Below are positions 1-8,581 of a DNA stretch of 20,308 nucleotides, piece after piece. This stretch comes from Hypsibius dujardini. Lineage: Eukaryota; Tardigrada; Eutardigrada; Parachela; Hypsibiidae. The notes under the pieces were generated by a model that made no database searches, was not told where the DNA came from, and saw nothing but the letters and a program-made list of their open reading frames with translations. The DNA is taken from the NCBI GenBank assembly GCA_001579985.1, contig LRSR01013658.1, positions 1 to 20,308 on the forward strand. Reading direction: 5' to 3'. Each line of letters begins with the position of its first letter. Positions within the stretch are counted from its first letter, which is position 1. The position numbers were made by a program, and so were the translations under genes.

Positions 1-68
1 TCGCTTTTATTAGATCCAACATCGTAACATTAAAATATCCAGATATAAACCCATAATTCAAGAAGCAT
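1..68 (-). pseudogene. 5' end of a duplicated ANF-type receptor gene, stop at codon 13
   Basis: Seen: this segment is nearly identical to 7005-7072, the first coding exon of the receptor gene at 1743-7072. The start codon reads from 68 on the minus strand and encodes the same signal-peptide start (MLLELWVYIWIF). Codon 13, at 32-30, is TAA here where the intact copy has TTA (Leu). The rest of the gene would lie left of the window. Inference: it is one member of a tandem array with a repeat offset of 7,004 bp. As read, translation ends inside the signal peptide, so this copy is a pseudogene, uses another start, or carries a base error in the assembly. I see no in-frame replacement ATG nearby. 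Confidence 0.75.
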
Positions 69-362
69 TATTGTACCGTTTTTGTGGGAATCTTTAACCA
101 AAACTCGTACGTCCCCGATTATATATTATATTGCTGTAAATCCGGCATTTGATCATGAGCGAGCAACCATACTAGAGCAAGGCACAAGCTTGTGGTCATA
201 AGTGAAATAACTCGATTATCACTGAGGGATTTATATTAGCCTCTTCAAACCTTTTCGGATTTTACGAATTGTATGTCAGTTCAAGGTCAAGTTTAACCCG
301 CCAGTATCTGGAAGGGCTTGAACGAAAAGTACAAGTGCCTACCGGTACTCAAAAAAGGTATA
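69..362 (-). promoter_or_regulatory. Duplicated upstream region of the receptor gene
   Basis: Seen: similarity to the region upstream of the intact receptor gene continues past the start codon, from 69 to about 262 (matching about 7073-7262). It resumes near 335-362 (matching about 7402-7432), after roughly 70 bp of extra sequence in the other copy. Shared stretches include GATCATGAGCGAGCAACCAT and AAATAACTCGATT. It should contain the promoter and 5' leader of the left-hand paralog. No TATA box is evident. That non-coding sequence is kept about as well as coding sequence points to a fairly recent duplication. Confidence 0.6.
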
Positions 363-939
363 TTACAGGCGGCAATCCAGGCGGATGCTATATGAACAAT
401 ATCAATGGAAGGCTTCCTGATGCAACGTTCGGGTGTTGGAGAAAAACCATAACTCAAATAAGGTTATGTATTATTCAATAGATAATGAATCTAGAACAAA
501 ATGAATGGAGTACAAACGATTCGAAATTAATTAATTATTAAAATAAGTTAATCAAATTATGATCCTTTAAAATTTTCAGTCCCGGGAGAGGTCATTCAGA
601 CTGATGTAGGCTTGGCACGCAGATACTAACTAGGAAAGGACCCCACTCCCGCTAAATTTATTCACTTCTGCTTGCTGTTACCCATGCATTTACAAATGCT
701 CTTTTCGATGCCGTCGAGAAAATCGGAAATTCCAGATCTTTCATTTAACAAATAAGCTTTTGCTCTTCTTACAGATACTCTTTATTGATTGCTTCCTTTG
801 AAAATTTTGTGATATCCGGTGTCTGATAGTACAATATACCAGACGGTCCAGATTACTTTTTTTGCGGAAGTTTGCTGTGTTTATATATATTTCGGTGTTT
901 TCTGTGGCCATTCAAAATGGACATTTATAATTCTGAGCT
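363..939. other. Intergenic, no gene seen
   Basis: A+T-rich sequence between the left receptor copy and the foldback region. I searched both strands for continuation of the 1743-7072 receptor gene (kinase-homology or cyclase motifs) and found none. Minus-strand AATAAA-like sites occur near 653 and 781 (TTTATT on the plus strand). They could serve as distal poly(A) signals for the receptor gene, but nothing ties them to it. Confidence 0.4.
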
Positions 940-1035
940 GGTCTAAGGTAACAGTTTACCGGACGGTGTTTCGGATGCCACTTCCATTGTAGTTCATGAG
1001 TAGCTACGACGACGTGTTGTAGAGACAAAGATTAT

Positions 1036-1402
1036 GGTCAGTCCGGAAGATTACCGGTAATTCGGAAAAGTTGATTGTGTACTAGGAAAGCCGGCGGTGA
1101 TTTCAAAAAATTACCGGGTACTTGAAAGGGTTGAGGGTGGACCGAAGACCGACGGTGACGAAATTTTACCAGCCACTCTGGAAGGTTCACAGTTCAACCT
1201 GAAGACTGACAACCAATCTCTCAGCTAAACCGTCAACCTTTTTGGGGTAACCAGTAAACTTTCGAACTTCGTTGGTTGGTCTTCGTTGAACACCGTCTAC
1301 CCTCCAGAGTATCTGGTAACTTTCTAAACTGACCGCCGGTTTTCCTAATATACCGTCAGCCTTTCGGAACAACCGGTAACCGTCTGGACTGACCACAGTC
1401 TT
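1036..1402. repeat. Degenerate foldback element with internal sub-repeats
   Basis: Seen: the left arm (from 1036, GGTCAGTCCGGAAGATTACC) matches the reverse complement of the right arm (from 1402 backwards, GGTCAGTCCAGACGGTTACC) over about 150 bp with many substitutions. The centre is near 1215. Within the arms a motif of about 55-60 bp recurs, each unit starting roughly TTACCGG or TTACCAG. Weaker related sequence extends outward to about 840 and 1560. No target duplication was found. It lies just 3' of the receptor gene. The small ORF crossing it on the minus strand is not credible as a gene. Confidence 0.6.
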
Positions 1403-1742
1403 CTCGTGAAGCCGTCAACCTTCGGAAGTGCCCATGCACCCTTTTGACCAAGCAATAACTTATCGGTTTGGCCGTGACTCTTCCATAAGCACTGATCAGT
1501 TTTCCGTTTAAACCGTCATTTTACGCTTGTCGTATTCCTAGCCGTTTTATCTGTACAGTTCACCATTTTTTGTTTAAGTGTCGCTCGAATAAACAGAGTT
1601 TTTGAAGGACGTCTCTCAAAAAAAGGTTTCCCAAAAAAAACAGTTACATTCGTATACCTTGCTCAAAGAAAGATTATACTCGTATTAAAAGTTTACCAGT
1701 GATTTGTCATACAATCAATCATTCACACAAAAGATGTTCAAA

Positions 1743-4700
1743 CTAGAGTAGAGAAGACACCGACTCCATACATTGAGTCCTCCTTAAGCTAGAGGACTTC
1801 CTGTGCGCTACGCTCCATCGAATGTCGGGCTCTAACATCCACCAGTCAAGCCCGGGGTTGATTGGTCTACCATACCTACCAGTATACAAAATAGTCGTAG
1901 CATGTTAATCAAAAGTTCTCTATATGCTTTATCAATATATGTGGAAGAAATGACGTTTTACATTTTGACAATCAAAGCCATGACCAGGGTGCCTGTAAAG
2001 ATGACAATGCCGCCGCCTATGCCTATTGCCTCCACCAGAATTCCTTGTCCCACTCTTCTGATACAAACTTCGGACTGGCCAAGGTATCCGCATGGAGGTT
2101 CGTTCGGTGGAAACGACGAACGACCAAACCATGAAACAGGCGCTTTGTACTGCCAGACGAGAGTCCCGTTAAGGGTTTCAGAAACAATCAGGATGGTCTG
2201 TAAGAAACAGACAACATCGTGAAACGTTAATTATACCTGGCCAAACTGCGAATATTTTCTCGAACGTATACAATCAGCCCCAAGAAAAAGTCTGATCACG
2301 TGACTTTCGCTGTTCAAACTGACTGGAAACTCCGCCCTAAATTGCACCGTTTCTGACGACCAATCAGGACATGCAGTATACACGTAATGCATAATCATAC
2401 ATTATATTTCGAATCAAAACGCGAGCAGGCAAGCAATAAAAAAGTGAAATAACAGGAATAAAAAATTTAACAATTCAGACTATGAAAAAAAAATAAACTT
2501 CGGAACCGGGAAATTTAAACATCACGGAAATATTAAAAAACAAAGTTAATAACTAAAATGTTAAAGGTTAAATCTCAATACCCCCGACTGAAACCCAGAA
2601 TCCTGCATAACTTTATCAATTCGTGCAGGCATGGTGTCATACAGTATGAACTGTCATTGCTACTTCAGGAGGATTTGCCTTTCTTTCACCATTTTGAAAA
2701 ACAACTTTTACTAAATCAAGCCAATAAAGAGCGATAGCAGTGACAGAACACAGCACAGTCACGAACAGCTGCAAAAAACAGCTGATAAGAATTCGAATTC
2801 GGCTACTTTGGGCAGATTCCCTGCAGTTAAGTCATCAGTTGTTGCAGTCCTATGCACAGGTAAATTGAACTTTGTTTTTCAAGATCGCGAGATAAGTCAA
2901 TTTATGGTGAGCCACTCAGTTCAATAGCCTGCATCTCTTAATATCGAAGACATTCTATTGTTACACCTGTCGCACCTCATCTCTCTCTATGCGCAAAAAG
3001 TCTGTGTTGTGCAAACAGAGTTTTTCTTGGGGCTGACTGTACACACATACTTCAAGCTTCTGGCTTGTACTGGAAAACTGTTGAAGGGTCACGCCAACCA
3101 GACGAACTCCCAATGAATCGATTGCAATTGCTTCAGACCCTATGGTGAAGGTCTTATTAATCATTCTCCGTGCCAGTTGAGTTCCATCGATTTGGTGCGG
3201 CTGCCGGAAGACGGTAGAGTTAAGGTCTCCAACAACCTTTAAGCAAAAGACATTCATGACGTAGAGCTTTACACATAGCTTTCGAGGTGGCACATCATCC
3301 AGTATGAAAGGTCAATGAGGCCTCCTCACCTGTCCAACCAGCTGGAAGGCCATATGAGTCGAAGACAAGTACGGAAGTGGCTGAACCAGGAAATGGCGTT
3401 TGCTTAGTCGGTCGTAGAATTGAGTTGGCCAATTAATGGAGGATGTACTTTATGTACCATCATTACTGTACATACCAAGTTATTAATCAGATTAGCGGGA
3501 ATTCTTTCATCCATTTCAGCTAAATTTTTCCAAATTGAAAGCATATCAGCGACGTCGTTGCTTCCGTTCGAGACCTCGTAGATTTTGAGTAGAAGAAGAG
3601 AGCGGTATGCCGCTCGAATTTTCTGTTAATACGTATGATGTAGTACAACAATGTGATACTTCCGAACTGTTCATATGTATCGTAGAAATGTATATAAACG
3701 CGTACCTCATCGTCGTTGTCGAACTCCTGCCAATGGAACTTGCCGTACGACGGATGATCAAAAGGAGTTACTGCGAGATATACCTGCAAAAAAATAGTTA
3801 ATTAAATGGTAAAATATTGTGCCAGTGAGCCATATCTTATATAGCGTAAAACGTATATACCGCGTGGGGAAGTAATTTTTGCACAAATTGCAAGACCGAT
3901 GTCTCGGGTACCGTTTCGCGTACGACATGATAGATTATTTGTATAAACAGAGTCTAGAGATTGTTAAAAAGCAAAATACTAAAAGAAAATCACTGATATG
4001 CCAAACCTAGGAGGTATCAAACCGAATCCGCCCAAACACGTGAGGAAAGTTTGGCACAGCAATGTTTTTACCCTTTTTTAAAACAAATTTCCAGGTTTTC
4101 GGAAAAAGCCAATTTATTCAAAGGCGTTGAAAAATTTTCATTAAAAAAAGGCCCACCAAATAGAAATTGAAAATTTCTTAGTTTGGGTCATCTTTTTGTT
4201 CCCAAAATTGTTCCTTACAGAGAGTTTTAGCTGTTCTGAATTACAAAAGTAACGAAAACGGCATATCGTGGTATTGGCCCTGTGCAGCTGCCTTGGACTA
4301 ATTTCGCGCAAAAATGACTTCCGCACCCGGTAGAGCATATAACTTTCAATATACTCACATATTCTCCGTCGGTCATGTTGTTGTCGGTGGCGCTTATCTA
4401 TACAAGGTTCGTAATTTACGTAGTTGCATTTGTACGTATTGCTTAAAGGTTTGCATTGCATTTGAGGAATAGATTTGACCTCGGACTGCGTGAAACTTAC
4501 GAAAAAGTTGCGAAGTGATCGAGCTCCGCCGCAGTAAATAACTACTGCAATGATTTTATGGAATACCCACTTTATTGCTTATCCTTCTTGGTTACAGCTT
4601 TACGACACGCGCGACACTTCTTACCACGGCAGCTTTCTCGAATTACGGCAAGTAATTCTCTACTGATGGGATCCTCCAGGCTAGCAAAGTCTCGGGCTAA

Positions 4701-7072
4701 GACTTTGAATCCATCCGCCTGCAGACGCCGCTGAATTTGGCCGGCAATGTTCCTGCTCTGGTTGATATTAATGGAGTATGGGTCGACAATGACGGCCAGT
4801 GAGGACCATTGGTACCGCTGCAGCAGCTGTTTGAATAGATTGCCGTAATCCAGGGAAATGGCGCTGGTGGTGACCCACGTGGGAGTTTGGCTCTTCCTTC
4901 GAATTGTGGCGTCCACGCTGGCCCTGAATGCAGTTTGACAGTTGTATCAGCGCAGCACAAAAATATGAATGCTACAGCTGCTTTACCCCTCCCTTGTAGT
5001 TTGTGGGACTCAACAGCACTCCGGCTCTTTTACCCCTTCCTGGGGCCCAATAGAATCCTGGTTATTTTACCCCTCCTATGCTGTCCGTTCGTCCGTTTGT
5101 CCGTCCGTCGGTCTGTCCTTCGTCTGTCTTTTGGTCGTCCGTCTGTCCGTTGTTCGCTCATTCGCTATTTATTCAGCCTTTGCTCGTTGTTCTACCATCT
5201 GTCCAATAACGGACGGACGATCTACGGATGGACAAAGAACGGAAAGACGGACAACGGACGGATGGAAAACGAACGGACTGACGGACGGACGGACTACATG
5301 GCAAGGGTTAAATAGCAAGTGCGCAATTGGGGCCCCTGGTGATGTTTACAGGGAGGGGTAAAATAACCAGACTTGTATTGAGCCCTTGGGAGCGGCAAAA
5401 TAGCTGGAGTACTATTGGGCCCCTGTCAATGAATTCAGAGAGGAGTCAAATAGCCGGGGTACTATCGGGCCTCAAAAAGGGAGTAACCTAGCTACTCCGA
5501 AATAAGAGTATGTTAAGCTTACGTGGTGATGTATAAGACGTTCCAAGCGTTGGCCAGCTGGTTCGCGTATTCGGCCTCTTGGCAACCTACAGTACAACGC
5601 AGCGCGTTCGTGAGAGAGTGGCCGCTTAATGCAGACACATTGCACACGGGAAATATTGAATGCATCAATTAATATTTTTATAGGTTAATGTTTAAATTAT
5701 TCTTATACAATGCAGGATCCAACTGAAGGGTTACCTTAACCGGAATTGTATTTGTTACCCTGACTGGTTCTTTATTCGTTCATTCTTGAAATTTTGTCTG
5801 TTCCAAGTCAAAAGACATTTCCAGGCATTGGGGAAGGAAAGGCAAATAAAACCAAACCGGAAACGAGCCACCGTCATAATATTAACATCTTCACCAGAAG
5901 TGGAATTACTTTGATAATGTGGGTCTTCAAACTCATCGCATCGACCGTTTACTATGTATTGCACAATTACTCACGCCGCCATCCCGCATGTATTCTTTTA
6001 ACGACAACAGAGTAAGAGCGCTTTTATGACCACTTGAGCACAAACACCAAATGGAAATGTTCTCCAACTGAAAGTTGTCGCAGTCGTGTACCATTCGTCT
6101 AATATTAGGTGAAGGTACACGGCTAAAACAAGTTTTAGTGAGGTAACATTTGCTCCCAAAATTTTGGGAGACAATTTCACACACATGAGTGCAAACACGA
6201 CACAAATTCATTCTTTTGGAGAAGAGGCTCAACCATTGAATAGATGAACTGATTTGATTCTAGGCTTATTTGATTAGCTCTTCAACATTATGAAAGAGTC
6301 CTGACAATTTTTGATCCAGACTTGCGTTCCAAAACTATATAATAAGCACCAAGGACTAGCAGAAAAAAAATTCAATTGGTTTTCAAATTTAAAAAACAAG
6401 TTATTTTCGTTTCGCAATTTTAAAACCATTTTAAGCGGAAGCTAATTATCCGAATCTTTTTTATTTCAACGAAAGTCAAATGCATTGTATATCAAGATTT
6501 TTGTGTTTCATTTTTTTGAACGGATTGACCGCTTCACAACGAACGCTTTTCATTCAAAAATTAAAACATGTCGACGCGCTGTTCCTACACCTAAACTTAA
6601 GAATCGTCCGGTTACATTATTCACATCACGCATTCTGCTGCTGTCCTAGAATAGAACAGAGGCCCGGTCGTGTTAACAAGCATACAAAGCGCCCCAATAA
6701 CTTTAAAGTTGACGGCCACACTTCGAACTCACCACCGCCTAGCAGGATAATTGGTATTGCTCGGGGACGACGGTCGAGGTAGTACCACTTGGCCAGCAGA
6801 TCCTGGATGACCTCCCGCTGCTTCGCACACGTGACAATAGCCGGATCCACCAGCCATCGATGGGTGATGTTGAACTGCGGACATGACCGCCGCAGTGCCG
6901 CCAGTCCAGTGGTCACTGCAGGCAGCAGGTAGTTGGCTGAGGTCAGCGTGTCCAATCCGTAAAAGGACGGTGTGACAATTTCAATATCAACAGGGTCGAC
7001 AGCATCGCTTTTATTAGATCCAACATCGTAACATAAAAATATCCAGATATAAACCCATAATTCAAGAAGCAT
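1743..7072 (-). CDS. ANF-receptor-domain membrane receptor, NPR-C-like, 11 exons
   Basis: Exons on the minus strand, all bounded by GT-AG with matching phases: 7072-6733, 5586-5523, 4923-4625, 4544-4501, 4397-4359, 3783-3706, 3622-3476, 3380-3330, 3200-3051, 2197-1962, 1875-1743 (526 aa). A hydrophobic signal peptide follows the ATG. The extracellular part reads as a natriuretic-peptide-receptor ligand-binding fold: CQEAEYANQLANAWN (exon 2), TPTWVTTSAIS and the WSSLAVIVD segment (exon 3), NMTDGEY (exon 5), DGTQLARRMINKTF (exon 9) and the juxtamembrane P-CGY-...-C pair (about aa 440/449). A Gly-rich membrane span lies at aa 457-481. The tail is 43 residues with a basic/serine stretch (HRKSSSLRRT), then a stop. 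Receptor guanylyl cyclases continue here with kinase-homology and cyclase domains, and none is seen. The length is close to that of the clearance receptor NPR-C. Uncertain: exon 9 may start at 3236 (12 more residues), and exon 11 could splice at 1772 instead of ending at 1743. Confidence 0.85.
2198..3050 (-). other. Receptor intron 9
   Basis: An 853-bp intron between the C-terminal part of the ligand-binding domain and the juxtamembrane/transmembrane exon. The donor is GTATGT and the acceptor is TTTCTTACAG. It is A+T-rich with poly-A tracts around 2440-2500. No repeat or gene is recognised in it. Confidence 0.7.
3784..4358 (-). other. Receptor intron 5
   Basis: A 575-bp intron after the NMTDGEY exon, with donor GTGAGT and a T-rich acceptor ending TTTTTTTGCAG. 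Nothing further is recognised inside. Confidence 0.7.
4971..5505. repeat. Foldback element with GTCCGTCC core, inside receptor intron 2
   Basis: Seen: the outer arms are built from units of about 60 bp. On the left they read like GGGGCCCAATAGAATCCTGG...TTATTTTACCCCTCC (4979-5090). The right arm (about 5330-5500) carries the reverse complement, for example GGGAGGGGTAAAATAACCAG and ACTATTGGGCCCCTG. The centre (5080-5300) is a tandem run of GTCCGTCC/CTGTCCGT that switches to its complement ACGGACGGACGG near 5200, so the whole can fold on itself. It fills most of the 599-bp intron between exons 2 and 3. The overlapping ORFs (4887-5361) are repeat translations. Class unknown; no clear target duplication. 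Confidence 0.75.
5587..6732 (-). other. Receptor intron 1
   Basis: A 1,146-bp intron between the signal-peptide/N-lobe exon and the CQEAEY exon. The donor is GTGAGT and the acceptor ends CTGTAG. It is A+T-rich, and I recognise no mobile element or nested gene. Several short ORFs here lack any family feature. Confidence 0.7.
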
Positions 7073-7432
7073 TATTGTACCGTTTTTGTCGGAATCTTTA
7101 ACTAAAACTCGTACGCCTCCGATCATATCATCCGATCATACTGCTGTAAATCTGGCATCTGATCATGAGCGAGCAACCATACAAGAGTAAGGCACAAGCC
7201 TTCGGTCTTAATTGAAATAACTCGATTGTCACTGAGGGGACTTATATTAACCCTTGAAACCTGTTCGGAAGTTGCACCCGCTATCTCGCCGGGACTCTTC
7301 GCAGGAGACCCACCATCACTTAACCTCCATTTAAATGACTCACGCTAGGCCCGTGCACCGTCGAGTCGAATCTGTTGGGACCTGGATCAGTTTAAATTAA
7401 AAATACAAGTGCTTTCCGGTAATCAAAAAAGG
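7073..7432 (-). promoter_or_regulatory. Upstream region of the receptor gene (duplicated at 69-362)
   Basis: The sequence immediately 5' of the receptor start codon is conserved with the left copy to about 7262, then from about 7402 to 7432. The extra 7272-7390 segment has no counterpart on the left. Presumed promoter and 5' leader; no TATA box is apparent. Confidence 0.5.
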
Positions 7433-7511
7433 CATCTCTTGGGTCTTGTTGACAAAACTATCACTCACACGCTAAATATATCAAAAGCAGACAACTTCAA
7501 TAGCGTGGGTG

Positions 7512-8047
7512 GACTGATCGTACCCAGACAAGTAGTACCCAGACAATTCGTACCTTTCAATTAGTAACCAGACATATTGTAATCACAGACATTTCGTATT
7601 AGTTGACAAAACGTACCAAGATAATTCAAACTTAAACATTTCGTGCATGGGTACATTTAATACGTGATGGCATCTGGAAATTCCGACCGTCAGAAACGAT
7701 GCTCTCAATTCTGACAGCATGGTGTCAATACGAACGCCTCCAATATTTCCCTTTTCTTAATGCTCGCGGCCCAGCGAAGCGATGCCAGGAACCTCGTGCG
7801 CAAAGCACATGAAAATAGCCTTGTCTACTGATATGCTTTCAGACACACTTGGCTGAATAATTTAGTGTGCATAATCTTTACTGGACTCCCGGCAAGATCC
7901 TGATTCAAGGTACGTTTAAAAATTAATATTATCTGGGGCCTATTGTCAGATTACTGGATTTGGATAGGCCTGCTTCGTCTTGAAAATAAAATGCCAAATA
8001 TCTGTATGCGGATAGTCTGTATACGAATTGCCTGGGTACGAAATGTC
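7512..8047. repeat. Terminal-inverted-repeat element with GTACCCAGACAA sub-repeats
   Basis: Seen: the left end reads GACTGATCGTACCCAGACAA and is followed by further direct copies of the motif (GTACCCAGACAATTCGTACC, then AGTAACCAGACATATTG). The right end, reverse complemented, reads GACATTTCGTACCCAGGCAA followed by TTCGTATACAGAC. This makes an element of about 536 bp with composite inverted ends about 60 bp long. The interior shows no transposase reading frame, so it is non-autonomous. I could not find a convincing target duplication, so its superfamily is unassigned. Confidence 0.65.
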
Positions 8048-8581
8048 GGGGGCGCCCTTTCGTTCTAACCACGAAAGGAATGAGAGGCAGAAGTCGTGTG
8101 AGGGTCTGTTCCGTGTTTACGCTCGGTAAATAAGCTCGGCTAGCCTGGTGTGTGTTTGGTGTTGCTGTGCGTGTACAGGCAAATTCGTAAAACACGTGTC
8201 AAATAAGGATGCCATCTAGGCAATTAACTCGTGCGTATTCCTTTGCCATGCTATTTGTGAGCTATATGCGCGATACGATTATAAATGACAGATGCATACA
8301 CTTTAATAGAGCTGACTCATTCGAATTTCTGGGCAGTGCGTACGACGGATGATCCATTTTTTTCAGACCCCAATCTGCAAATAAGATGGGCATCTTAGAA
8401 AAAAAACAAAAAGGGAAAGCAAAGAGTGAAAAGGTGAAAAGAATAAAACTATTGCTAAATTGCTTGTGGTCCCCAAACCCCAAACCATGTGTAATGCAAC
8501 ATGGAATTGGGGTATTTGGTCACACACATATACTGTACCTGTACCACACTGGTACTGTATATACCTGCACCCAAGGCAGAG
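8048..8581. other. Intergenic / tetraspan 3' UTR side
   Basis: Stretch between the inverted-repeat element and the stop codon of the tetraspan gene. It should contain that gene's 3' UTR (minus strand). A small hairpin lies at 8528-8562: ATATACTGTACC and its near-perfect complement GGTACTGTATAT, separated by 11 nt, 20 bp beyond the stop codon. No exact minus-strand AATAAA is seen. Confidence 0.45.

Noticed and set aside
1187-1396. Minus-strand ORF with repeated motifs
   Set aside because: It is the right arm of the degenerate foldback; the repetition is in the DNA and there is no start context or splice partner.
1587-1592. AATAAA on the plus strand near the receptor 3' end
   Set aside because: It is on the wrong strand for the receptor gene, and no plus-strand gene ends there.
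4887-5361. Two overlapping plus-strand ORFs of 130-142 codons
   Set aside because: Their translation is a Ser/Arg/Val or Gly/Arg/Thr pattern from the GTCCGTCC repeats of the foldback, in an intron of the opposite-strand receptor gene.
7524-7610. Regularly repeated GTACCCAGACAA considered as a CRISPR-like array
   Set aside because: Units are irregular, spacers are only a few bases, the motif is mirrored at 8010-8047 as a terminal inverted repeat, and the window is eukaryotic.
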